Shown here piece by piece: positions 56,521 through 64,000 of a stretch of 64,000 nt of DNA. The translations under genes were made by a program, and so were the position numbers. Location of the stretch: assembly GCF_037482285.1 (NCBI RefSeq), contig NZ_JBBEYB010000013.1:1-64000 (forward strand), read 5' to 3'. Position 1 is the first letter of the stretch; each line of letters starts with the position of its first letter. Source of the stretch: Aquabacterium sp029268225 (GTDB taxonomy: Bacteria; Pseudomonadota; Gammaproteobacteria; Burkholderiales; Burkholderiaceae_C). The notes beneath the pieces were generated by a model. That model saw only the letters and a list, made by a program, of their open reading frames with translations, ran no database searches and was not told the origin of the DNA.

Positions 56521-56556
56521 AAAACCGGCTGCCAGTATCACTGGACAACCGGTTTT
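56521..56556 (-). terminator. terminator of the S10 ribosomal protein operon
   Basis: On the minus strand AAAACCGG and CCGGTTTT plus an inner CCAGT/ACTGG form a stem-loop followed by a T-rich run. It lies about 58 bases after the rpsQ stop. A second perfect hairpin, CACCGGGG/CCCCGGTG, is at 56566-56587 just ahead of it. Confidence 0.75.
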
Positions 56557-56613
56557 CGGCAGCCACACCGGGGCGGAAACCCCGGTGGCGGCGTGGCGAT
56601 CAGATCACGAAGA

Positions 56614-56883
56614 TCAGACCAGCTCGGCCTTCTGGACCAGACGGGTCACGACCCAGCTCTTGGTCTTGGACAGAGGGCGGCTTTCGCTGATCTCGACCAC
56701 GTCACCGATCTTGAACTCATTGTTCTCGTCGTGAGCATGGTACTTGCGCGACTTGGCCACGATCTTGCCATACAGCTCGTGCTTGGCACGACGCTCGACC
56801 AACACCGTCACGGTCTTGGCGCGGGCATCGCTGACCACCTTACCCACGAAGGTACGGGTCACTTTGGTTTGAGCTTCCGTCAT
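56614..56883 (-). CDS. rpsQ: 30S ribosomal protein S17
   Basis: Primary 16S-binding small-subunit protein. The 89-residue product has the S17 OB fold: RTFVGKVVSDARAKTVTVLVERRAKHELYGKIVAKSRKYHAHDENNEFKIGDVVEISESRPLSKTKSW. It overlaps the rpmC stop by 4 bases and ends the cluster. rplN, which normally follows, is not here. Confidence 0.97.
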   Translation of the reverse strand: MTEAQTKVTRTFVGKVVSDARAKTVTVLVERRAKHELYGKIVAKSRKYHAHDENNEFKIGDVVEISESRPLSKTKSWVVTRLVQKAELV

Positions 56884-57080
56884 TGGGCGGCTCCTTTCTT
56901 CTCGGTCAGAATCGTCTTGACACGTGCAATGTCGCGACGGGTCTTCTTCAGAGCCGAGTGATCATTGAGCTGCTGGGTGGCACGCTGCATGCGCAGGTTG
57001 AAGTGCGACTTCAGCAGGTCCTTGATCTCGGTTTCCAGTGCGGCCACATCCTTGGCGCGCAGTTCAGAGGCTTTCGCCAT
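56880..57080 (-). CDS. rpmC: 50S ribosomal protein L29
   Basis: A 66-residue two-helix protein at the polypeptide exit tunnel, with the L29 motif LLKSHFNLRMQRATQQLNDHSALKKTRRDIARVKTIL. It sits between rplP and rpsQ and overlaps rpsQ by 4 bases. Confidence 0.96.
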   Translation of the reverse strand: MAKASELRAKDVAALETEIKDLLKSHFNLRMQRATQQLNDHSALKKTRRDIARVKTILTEKKGAAQ

Positions 57081-57101
57081 AACTTTCTCCTTAGCGCCTG
57101 A

Positions 57102-57518
57102 TTAGATGCCGAACTGGCGGCCGACGAAGGTGGTGCTCAGCGGCAGCTTTGCAGCGGCCAGCGTGAACGCCTCACGAGCGAGTGCCTCGGGCACGCCCTG
57201 GATTTCGTAGAGGACCTTACCGGGCTGAATTTCAGCCACGTAGTACTCAACGTTACCCTTACCGTTACCCATACGGACTTCGGCAGGCTTGTTCGAGATC
57301 GGCTTGTCGGGGAAGATGCGGATGAAGATGCGGCCACCACGCTTGACGTGACGGGAAATCGCACGACGTGCAGCTTCGATCTGACGAGCCGTGATGCGAC
57401 CACGCTCAGTGGCCTTCAGGCCGAAATCGCCGAAGGACACATCGGCACCGCGGGTGGCAACACCCGTGTTACGGCCTTTGTGTTCCTTGCGGAACTTGCG
57501 ACGATTAGGTTGCAACAT
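57102..57518 (-). CDS. rplP: 50S ribosomal protein L16
   Basis: A 138-residue large-subunit protein near the A site. It has the L16 features MLQPNRRKFRKEHKGRNTG, GRITARQIEAARRAISRHVKRGGRIFIRIFPDKP and GKGNVEYYVAEIQPGKVLYE. It starts two bases after the rpsC stop. Confidence 0.97.
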   Translation of the reverse strand: MLQPNRRKFRKEHKGRNTGVATRGADVSFGDFGLKATERGRITARQIEAARRAISRHVKRGGRIFIRIFPDKPISNKPAEVRMGNGKGNVEYYVAEIQPGKVLYEIQGVPEALAREAFTLAAAKLPLSTTFVGRQFGI

Positions 57519-57520
57519 GT

Positions 57521-58366
57521 TTATTCTCCTTTCGCTTCGGCGACGGGAGCCTTGCGAACGCGCTTGGCGTCAGCGGCGACAGCAGGCTTGTCGCTGCCGT
57601 CGGCGGGAGCGCCATCAGCACGGGGGCGGCCAGCGCCACGGGGGCCACGGCGGTCGTTCGGACGATCGCTACGGGGGCCGCGACGGTTGCGACGGTCGTC
57701 TTCACGATCGTCACCCTTCAGCACGGGAGCCTCGCCATTGGCCAGGCGGTCACCGCGGTAGACCCACACCTTCACGCCGATCACACCGTAGGTGGTGTGA
57801 GCTTCGGAGGTGCCGTAGTCGATGTCAGCCTTCAGGGTGTGAAGGGGCACGCGACCTTCGCGGTACCACTCGGTACGTGCGATTTCGATGCCGTTCAGAC
57901 GACCGGCCGACATGATCTTGATGCCTTGGGCGCCCAGACGCATGGCGTTCTGCATCGCACGCTTCATGGCGCGACGGAACATGATGCGCTTTTCCAGCTG
58001 CTGCGTGATCGAATCGGCGATCAGTTGAGCATCGACTTCAGGCTTGCGCACTTCTTCGATGTTCACCGAGACCGGGCAATTCAGACGCTTGGCCAGTTCG
58101 AGCTTCAGGTTTTCGATGTCTTCGCCCTTCTTGCCGATCACCACGCCCGGACGAGCCGAGAAAATGGTGATGCGTGCGCTCTTGGCGGGACGCTCGATCA
58201 AGATACGCGACACAGCCGCGTTCTTCAGCTTTTTCTTCAGGAATTCGCGGACTTCCAGGTCTTCAGCCAGCATCGAGGCAAAGTTGCGATTGGTAGCGTA
58301 CCAACGCGATGCCCAGTTACGGGTGACGGCCAGGCGGAAGCCGGTTGGGTGGATTTTCTGTCCCAT
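57521..58366 (-). CDS. rpsC: 30S ribosomal protein S3 with acidic/basic tail
   Basis: A 281-residue protein at the mRNA entry site. The N-terminal MGQKIHPTGFRLAVTRNWASRWYA and KH domain (RPGVVIGKKGEDIENLKLELAKRL) are typical. The C-terminal 65 residues form a low-complexity tail rich in Arg, Asp, Gly, Pro and Ala, absent from the 233-residue E. coli protein but common in Burkholderiales. It lies 13 bases after rplV. Confidence 0.97.
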   Translation of the reverse strand: MGQKIHPTGFRLAVTRNWASRWYATNRNFASMLAEDLEVREFLKKKLKNAAVSRILIERPAKSARITIFSARPGVVIGKKGEDIENLKLELAKRLNCPVSVNIEEVRKPEVDAQLIADSITQQLEKRIMFRRAMKRAMQNAMRLGAQGIKIMSAGRLNGIEIARTEWYREGRVPLHTLKADIDYGTSEAHTTYGVIGVKVWVYRGDRLANGEAPVLKGDDREDDRRNRRGPRSDRPNDRRGPRGAGRPRADGAPADGSDKPAVAADAKRVRKAPVAEAKGE

Positions 58367-58379
58367 GATCAGCCTCTGC

Positions 58380-58709
58380 TTAGTTGCCCACGGTCACATA
58401 AATGTGGCAGGTCGGCTTGCTGATGCGATTGCCACGGCCCTTTGCGCGGGCGGTGAAACGCTTCAACGTGGTGCCTTGCTCCACATAAATGGTCTTGACC
58501 TTCAGTTCGTCGATGTCAGCACCGTCGTTGTGCTCGGCGTTGGCGATTGCCGACTCCAGAGCCTTCTTGATGATGCCGGCAGCCTTCTTCTGGGTGAACT
58601 CCAGGATGTTCAGGGCTTGGTCCACCTTCTTGCCACGGATCAGGTCAGCGACCAGACGACCCTTGTCGCAAGACAGGCGAACACCGCGCACGATTGCTTT
58701 CGTTTCCAT
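58380..58709 (-). CDS. rplV: 50S ribosomal protein L22
   Basis: A 109-residue protein whose loop lines the exit tunnel. It has the signature GVRLSCDKGRLVADLIRGKKVDQALNILEFTQKKAA and the hairpin KRFTARAKGRGNRISKPTCHIYV. It lies 12 bases after rpsS. Confidence 0.97.
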   Translation of the reverse strand: METKAIVRGVRLSCDKGRLVADLIRGKKVDQALNILEFTQKKAAGIIKKALESAIANAEHNDGADIDELKVKTIYVEQGTTLKRFTARAKGRGNRISKPTCHIYVTVGN

Positions 58710-58721
58710 CGTCGCTGCTCC

Positions 58722-58997
58722 TTATTTCTTGGCTTTCTTGTCGCCTGGGTGACCCTTGAACGTACGGGTCAGGGCGAACTCGCCGAGCTTGTGACCAACC
58801 ATCTGGTCCTGGATGTACACGGGCACGTGTTGCTTGCCGTTGTGCACAGCAATCGTCAGGCCAATGAACTCAGGCAGGATGGTCGAACGACGCGACCAAG
58901 TCTTGACGGGCTTCTTGTCTTTGGTTTCGACAGCCTTCTCGACCTTGGCCAGCAGGTGATGGTCAACGAACGGACCCTTTTTAAGAGAACGAGCCAT
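58722..58997 (-). CDS. rpsS: 30S ribosomal protein S19
   Basis: A 91-residue head protein contacting S13. It has MARSLKKGPFVDHHLLAKVEKA and the signature WSRRSTILPEFIGLTIAVHNGKQHVPVYIQDQMVGHKLGEFALTRTFKGH. It lies 13 bases after rplB. Confidence 0.97.
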   Translation of the reverse strand: MARSLKKGPFVDHHLLAKVEKAVETKDKKPVKTWSRRSTILPEFIGLTIAVHNGKQHVPVYIQDQMVGHKLGEFALTRTFKGHPGDKKAKK

Positions 58998-59010
58998 TTC
59001 AGCCTACCTC

Positions 59011-59835
59011 TTATTTCTTGCGACGCGACACAATGAAGGTCTGCGTGCGCTTGTTGTTACGGGTACGGTAACCCTTCGTCATGGTGTTCCATGGCGAGAC
59101 AGGGACCTGACCTTCACCAGTGCGGCCTTCGCCACCACCGTGCGGGTGATCCACCGGGTTCATGGCGACGCCACGCACGGTCGGGCGGATACCCTTCCAG
59201 CGGATGGCACCGGCCTTACCGTATTGACGCAGGCTGTGCTCTTCGTTGCTCACTTCACCCAGGGTGGCGCGGCATTCGATGTGGACCTTGCGGACTTCAC
59301 CCGAGCGCAGGCGAACCTGAGCGTAGGTGCCTTCACGGGCCATCAGAACAGCGGACGTACCAGCCGAACGAGCGATCTGACCGCCCTTGCCAGGCTTCAG
59401 TTCGATGTTGTGGATGGTCGAGCCCACGGGGATGTTGCGGATGGGCAGCGTGTTGCCGGCCTTGATCGGGGCTTCAGAGCCGCTGATCACGGTGGCGCCA
59501 GCTTCCAGGCCACGGGGAGCGATGATGTAGCGACGTTCACCGTCGGCATAGCACACCAGAGCGATGTGAGCCGTGCGGTTCGGGTCGTATTCAATGCGCT
59601 CAACCTTCGCGGGGATGCCGTCCTTGTTACGGACGAAGTCAACCACGCGGTAGTGGTGCTTGTGACCACCGCCCTTGTGACGGATCGTGATGTGACCGTT
59701 GTTGTTACGGCCAGCATTCTGGATCTGCGGCTCCAACAGCGCAGCGTGAGGCGCGCCCTTGTGCAGGTGCTTGTGCACCACCTTCACCACGCCACGACGG
59801 CCAGGCGAAGTCGGTTTCAGTTTAACGACGGCCAT
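59011..59835 (-). CDS. rplB: 50S ribosomal protein L2
   Basis: A 274-residue protein near the peptidyl-transferase centre. The C-terminal GVAMNPVDHPHGGGEGRT, containing the conserved functionally important His, is intact. It lies two bases after rplW. Confidence 0.98.
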   Translation of the reverse strand: MAVVKLKPTSPGRRGVVKVVHKHLHKGAPHAALLEPQIQNAGRNNNGHITIRHKGGGHKHHYRVVDFVRNKDGIPAKVERIEYDPNRTAHIALVCYADGERRYIIAPRGLEAGATVISGSEAPIKAGNTLPIRNIPVGSTIHNIELKPGKGGQIARSAGTSAVLMAREGTYAQVRLRSGEVRKVHIECRATLGEVSNEEHSLRQYGKAGAIRWKGIRPTVRGVAMNPVDHPHGGGEGRTGEGQVPVSPWNTMTKGYRTRNNKRTQTFIVSRRKK

Positions 59836-59837
59836 GA

Positions 59838-60152
59838 TTACGCAGCCTCCCCAGAGAAGTTCAGCTCTTGACCGGCAGCCAGAGACACGAAGGCCTTCTT
59901 GGCGTGGTCACGGCGACCGATACGGCCACCAAAGCGCTTGGTCTTGCCCTTCTGGTTCAGGACTTGCACCGACTTCACTTCGACCTTGAACAGCAGCTCA
60001 ACAGCGGCCTTGATCTCGGGCTTGGTGGCGTCGCGCAGCACCTTGAACAGCACTTGGCCGCGCTCTTCAGCAGCGGAGGTGGCCTTTTCCGAAATGATCG
60101 GAGCGACCAACACCTTCAGCAGGCGGGCTTCATCAAATTTCAGAGTGCTCAT
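59838..60152 (-). CDS. rplW: 50S ribosomal protein L23
   Basis: A 104-residue exit-tunnel protein that docks trigger factor and SRP. It has RLLKVLVAPIISEKAT and VKSVQVLNQKGKTKRFGGRIGRRDHAKKAFVSLA. It overlaps the rplD stop by 4 bases. Confidence 0.96.
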   Translation of the reverse strand: MSTLKFDEARLLKVLVAPIISEKATSAAEERGQVLFKVLRDATKPEIKAAVELLFKVEVKSVQVLNQKGKTKRFGGRIGRRDHAKKAFVSLAAGQELNFSGEAA

Positions 60153-60772
60153 GCGAACATCTCCTGCAGCTTGGCGATCGCACCCTTGGTGACCACGACC
60201 TTCTTGTAGAAGACCAGGGACAGGGGATCGGCGTAACGGGGCTCAACCACCAGCACGTTGGGCAGGTTGCGAGCAGCCAGGAACAGGTTTTCGTTGACTT
60301 CGTCAGCGATCACCAGGACGTGGTCCAGGTTCATGGCCTTCAGCTTGGCAGCCAGCAGCTTGGTCTTGGGGGCTTCGACATCGATCGAGTCCACCACGGC
60401 CAGGCGGCCTTCGCGGGCCAATTGCGAGAAGATGGCGGCCATACCGGCGCGGTACATCTTCTTGTTGACCTTGTGCGAGAAGTTTTCGTCAGGGCTGTTC
60501 GGGAAAATCCGACCGCCCCCACGCCACAGCGGCGAGGACGACATACCAGCGCGAGCACGACCGGTGCCCTTTTGGCGCCAGGGCTTCTTGGTGGTGTGCT
60601 TGACGGTTTCGCGGTCCTTCTGGGCGCGCGTACCTTGACGGGCATTGGCTTGGTAAGCAACAACGATCTGATGGATCAGGGCTTCGTTGTAGTCACGGCC
60701 GAACACGGTGTCGGAAGCTTCAACCTTGGAAGCAGCCTGACCTTGCTCATTGAGGAGCTCGAGCTGTGCCAT
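60149..60772 (-). CDS. rplD: 50S ribosomal protein L4
   Basis: A 207-residue protein with a tunnel-lining loop (KKPWRQKGTGRARAGMSSSPLWRGGGRIF). In E. coli L4 also represses the S10 operon through its leader RNA. Here the leader before rplC is about 190 nt, so a similar circuit is possible but I see no direct match. It overlaps the rplC stop by one base. Confidence 0.97.
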   Translation of the reverse strand: MAQLELLNEQGQAASKVEASDTVFGRDYNEALIHQIVVAYQANARQGTRAQKDRETVKHTTKKPWRQKGTGRARAGMSSSPLWRGGGRIFPNSPDENFSHKVNKKMYRAGMAAIFSQLAREGRLAVVDSIDVEAPKTKLLAAKLKAMNLDHVLVIADEVNENLFLAARNLPNVLVVEPRYADPLSLVFYKKVVVTKGAIAKLQEMFA

Positions 60773-61446
60773 CAGTTGGCTCCTTTCTTGATCTTGACCT
60801 TCACTGCGGGACGCACGGTGACGAAGCCACCCTTGGCGCCCGGCACCGCACCCTTGACCAGCAGCAGTTGACGGGCTTCGTCAACGCGCACGATGTCGAG
60901 GTTTTGCGTGGTAACGGTCTCGTCACCCATGTGACCGGTCATCTTCTTGCCGGGGAACACGCGGCCAGGATCCTGCGCCATCGAGATGGAGCCAGGAACG
61001 TTGTGCGAACGCGAGTTACCGTGCGAAGCGCGCTGCGAACCGAAGTTGTGGCGCTTGATGGTGCCGGCGTAACCCTTACCGATCGAAGTGCCTTGCACGT
61101 CAACCAGCTGGCCAGCCTGGAACAGGGCGGCGGGAGCAATGCTGCTACCGGCCTTGTACTCGGCGGCGACTTCGGGGGCCACGCGGAATTCCTTGGTGAC
61201 TTCACCAGCTTCCACGCCAGCTTTGGCGAGGTGACCGGCTTCGGGCTTGGTGACGCGCGAAGCTTTGCGCGCACCGAACACCACCTGAACAGCGGTGTAG
61301 CCGTCAGTCTCAACGGTTTTGACCTGGGACACACGGTTGTTGGACACATCCAGCACCGTCACAGGAACGGCGTCGCCGTCTTCTGTGTAGATGCGCATCA
61401 TGCCCACCTTGCGGCCCAGCAATCCGAGGCGATTGCTAAGACTCAT
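60772..61446 (-). CDS. rplC: 50S ribosomal protein L3
   Basis: A 224-residue early-assembly protein. The start MSLSNRLGLLGRKVGMMRIYTEDG is preceded by GGAG. The motif FGSQRASHGNSRSHNVPGSISMAQDPGRVFPGKKMTGHMGDETVTTQNL is diagnostic. It is the first gene of the transcript that begins at the promoter 61641-61669. rpsJ lies on a separate upstream transcript. Confidence 0.97.
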   Translation of the reverse strand: MSLSNRLGLLGRKVGMMRIYTEDGDAVPVTVLDVSNNRVSQVKTVETDGYTAVQVVFGARKASRVTKPEAGHLAKAGVEAGEVTKEFRVAPEVAAEYKAGSSIAPAALFQAGQLVDVQGTSIGKGYAGTIKRHNFGSQRASHGNSRSHNVPGSISMAQDPGRVFPGKKMTGHMGDETVTTQNLDIVRVDEARQLLLVKGAVPGAKGGFVTVRPAVKVKIKKGAN

Positions 61447-61640
61447 GGTTTTTCTCCAGCCCCACATATCGGGGGCCTTTTACACAAACCCGACAACGAT
61501 TGGCCGGGCCGACTCTTTCGGCACCTTGCGACTCCACCAACTGCATGGACCCGCAAGACGCCTTTGGTTTCCACCCTGAGCACTCGCCATTGCTTAAAAA
61601 TTAGGCAATAGGCAAGCCACCCATTACGGGAAAGCCTGCG

Positions 61641-61669
61641 ATCATAACAAAGCACCCCTGCTTGTGCAA
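61641..61669 (-). promoter_or_regulatory. promoter of the rplC-rpsQ operon
   Basis: On the minus strand TTGCAC (61664-61669) and TATGAT (61641-61646) are 17 bases apart, a strong sigma-70 match. It predicts a start near 61634 and a leader of about 190 nt before rplC. It lies directly behind the terminator of the rpsJ transcript. Confidence 0.75.
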
Positions 61670-61689
61670 GCATCGGGCGCTGCAGGCAT

Positions 61690-61713
61690 GAAAAAACCGC
61701 CCGAAGGCGGTTT
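61690..61713 (-). terminator. terminator after rpsJ
   Basis: On the minus strand AAACCGCC-TTCG-GGCGGTTT is followed by a T-run, a strong UUCG-loop intrinsic terminator 28 bases after the rpsJ stop. It separates rpsJ from the rest of the S10 cluster. Confidence 0.88.
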
Positions 61714-61741
61714 GGCAATCACTTCGGCCGAGGCCGAACGA

Positions 61742-62053
61742 TCACTGCAGCTTGATTTCGACGTCCACGCCAGCCGGCAGGTCGAGCTTCATCAGGGCGT
61801 CAACCGTCTTGTCGGTCGGGTCCACGATGTCCATCAGACGCTGGTGGGTGCGGATTTCGAACTGGTCGCGCGACGTCTTGTTGACGTGAGGCGAACGCAG
61901 GATGTCGAAACGTTGCAGGCGGGTCGGCAGGGGCACGGGACCCTTGACGATGGCGCCGGTGCGCTTGGCGGTTTCGACGATTTCAGCCGACGACTGGTCG
62001 ATCAGCTTGTAGTCGAAAGCCTTCAGGCGGATGCGGATCTTTTGTTGTGCCAT
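61742..62053 (-). CDS. rpsJ: 30S ribosomal protein S10 / NusE
   Basis: A 103-residue protein with dual roles in the 30S head and, with NusB, in rRNA antitermination at boxA. It has QKIRIRLKAFDYKLIDQS, GPVPLPTRLQRFDILRSPHVNKTSRDQFEIRTHQRL and DLPAGVDVEIKLQ. AAGGAAG precedes the ATG. It follows tuf by 75 bases and is cut off from rplC by a terminator. Confidence 0.97.
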   Translation of the reverse strand: MAQQKIRIRLKAFDYKLIDQSSAEIVETAKRTGAIVKGPVPLPTRLQRFDILRSPHVNKTSRDQFEIRTHQRLMDIVDPTDKTVDALMKLDLPAGVDVEIKLQ

Positions 62054-62085
62054 GACACTTCCTTCAATTAAAGAGCGATGAGAGA

Positions 62086-62115
62086 TGCCCGCCTCGGCAA
62101 GGCCGCAAGCGGGCA
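62086..62115. repeat. inverted repeat between tuf and rpsJ
   Basis: TGCCCGC and GCGGGCA arms 16 bases apart lie between the tuf stop and the rpsJ start. There is no T-tract, so it may be an mRNA-processing or partial-termination hairpin rather than a terminator. Confidence 0.35.
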
Positions 62116-62128
62116 GGTGTCATGCAAA

Positions 62129-63319
<1,191 letters not shown>

Positions 63320-63372
63320 TTGTTTCTCCAAACAAAGAACAGTTGCCCATGACGGTTTAAGGTTTCCAGCAC

Positions 63373-63412
63373 GGGTCTGCCATGGGCAGCAGACCCACCA
63401 CGCTCAGCGTGG
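63373..63412. repeat. two hairpins in the tuf leader
   Basis: GGGTCTGC...GCAGACCC (63373-63396) is followed at once by CCACGCT-C-AGCGTGG (63398-63412). Both are perfect stems in the fusA-tuf gap, ahead of tuf on the minus strand. They could be part of a tuf-specific leader. Confidence 0.45.
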
Positions 63413-63503
63413 CGCCAAAGACCGGCTTAGATTTGGGTGAGCCGCGGATGTTACCACCTCGCGCTCATTTGGCACAGCACCCCACGCGATCCAACAGAGA
63501 CCG

Positions 63504-63550
63504 CAGATCCGGCTTCGCCGGTCTGCTGGTGTCGCCCCCTCGAGGGGGCG
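63504..63550. repeat. GC-rich palindromic unit downstream of fusA
   Basis: A stem with a CTTCG loop between CCGG and CCGG arms (63509-63521, extended by GCAGA/TCTGC on each side) is followed by an 18-base perfect palindrome CGCCCCCTC/GAGGGGGCG (63533-63550). It lies 28-70 bases after the fusA stop. The form resembles dispersed intergenic hairpin units of Comamonadaceae. It may terminate fusA transcripts. Confidence 0.5.
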
Positions 63551-63577
63551 CGCGAGGCGCGTAGGGGGTTGGGCCGA

Positions 63578-64000
63578 TTACTTACCGCGAGCCGTGATGA
63601 TGGCTTCGGCCACGTTACGCGGAGCTTCAGCGTACTGCTTGAACTCCATCGTGTAGGTGGCGCGGCCTTGGGTGGCGGAACGCAGGCTGGTCGAGTAGCC
63701 GAACATTTCCGACAGCGGGACTTCGGCCTTGATGACCTTGCCACCGCCGACCATGTCGTCCATACCTTGGACCATGCCGCGACGCGAGGACAGGTCGCCC
63801 ATCACGGTACCAGCGTAGTCTTCCGGCGTTTCAACTTCCACGGCCATCATCGGCTCGAGGATCACGGGGTCTGCCTTGCGGCAGGCGTCCTTGAAGCCCA
63901 TCGAAGCGGCCATCTTGAAGGCGTTTTCGTTCGAGTCCACATCGTGGTACGAACCGAAGGTCAGGCGCACGCGCACGTCCACGACGGGGTAGCCGGCCAA
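63578..64000 (-). CDS. fusA: elongation factor G, C-terminal part (cut by window edge)
   Basis: The last 140 residues of EF-G, covering the end of domain IV and domain V: PVVDVRVRLTFGSYHDVDSNENAFKMAASMGFKDA, DPVILEPMMAVEVETPEDYAGTVMGDLSSRRG and SLRSATQGRATYTMEFKQYAEAP. EF-G drives translocation on the ribosome. The gene continues past base 64000 and its start is not seen. tuf follows 258 bases downstream. Confidence 0.95.
   Translation of the reverse strand: MAGYPVVDVRVRLTFGSYHDVDSNENAFKMAASMGFKDACRKADPVILEPMMAVEVETPEDYAGTVMGDLSSRRGMVQGMDDMVGGGKVIKAEVPLSEMFGYSTSLRSATQGRATYTMEFKQYAEAPRNVAEAIITARGK

Overview
The window is bacterial chromosome from a high-GC betaproteobacterium. The rRNA sequences, the Burkholderiales-type ribosomal and EF-Tu proteins, the intact gentisate route of the nagI/K/L type and the S3 C-terminal extension all fit Burkholderiales, most likely a Comamonadaceae-like lineage. 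I cannot name the genus from sequence alone. No insertion sequence, prophage, CRISPR array or integron is visible; it looks like core chromosome with catabolic modules.

Layout. 1-5600: a complete rRNA operon on the minus strand (16S - tRNA-Ile - tRNA-Ala - 23S - 5S) with its promoter, two boxA-like antiterminators and both RNase III processing stalks. 5.8-16 kb: housekeeping genes (rsmE, an RlmL-like methyltransferase, a DUF599 protein, rpoN, lptB, lptA, dsbA, a SPOR protein, argS, all but rsmE on the minus strand). 15.6-23.2 kb: a Ser/Thr kinase with a cyclic-nucleotide-binding-like domain, a PsiF-like protein, a DUF2214 protein, LysR + malate synthase G, and a three-lipoprotein CsgG/DUF4810/DUF799 operon. 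23.3-29.8 kb: alpha/beta hydrolase, histidine phosphatase, acyl-CoA dehydrogenase with a LysR regulator, CorA and an MFS carrier.

29.9-35.7 kb: a full 3-hydroxybenzoate/gentisate operon (6-monooxygenase, gentisate dioxygenase, fumarylpyruvate hydrolase, maleylpyruvate isomerase, aromatic-acid MFS carrier, MarR regulator). 35.7-39.7 kb: a hybrid histidine kinase with an altered ATP-binding G1 box, its response regulator, and aroG preceded by a Phe/Tyr-rich leader peptide and an attenuator.

39.7-55.8 kb: one large pyrimidine catabolic locus. PreT/PreA reduce uracil, dihydropyrimidinase and an M20 carbamoylase give beta-alanine, an omega-aminotransferase gives malonate semialdehyde plus alanine, alanine dehydrogenase regenerates pyruvate, and a CoA-acylating semialdehyde dehydrogenase gives acetyl-CoA. 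The locus carries its own ABC importer, a RutR-type TetR regulator with two RutR-box palindromes, and a MocR regulator.

55.9-64 kb: a peroxiredoxin and the S10 ribosomal protein cluster, split between rpsJ and rplC by a terminator and a new promoter and ending after rpsQ, then tuf and the 3' part of fusA running off the window edge.
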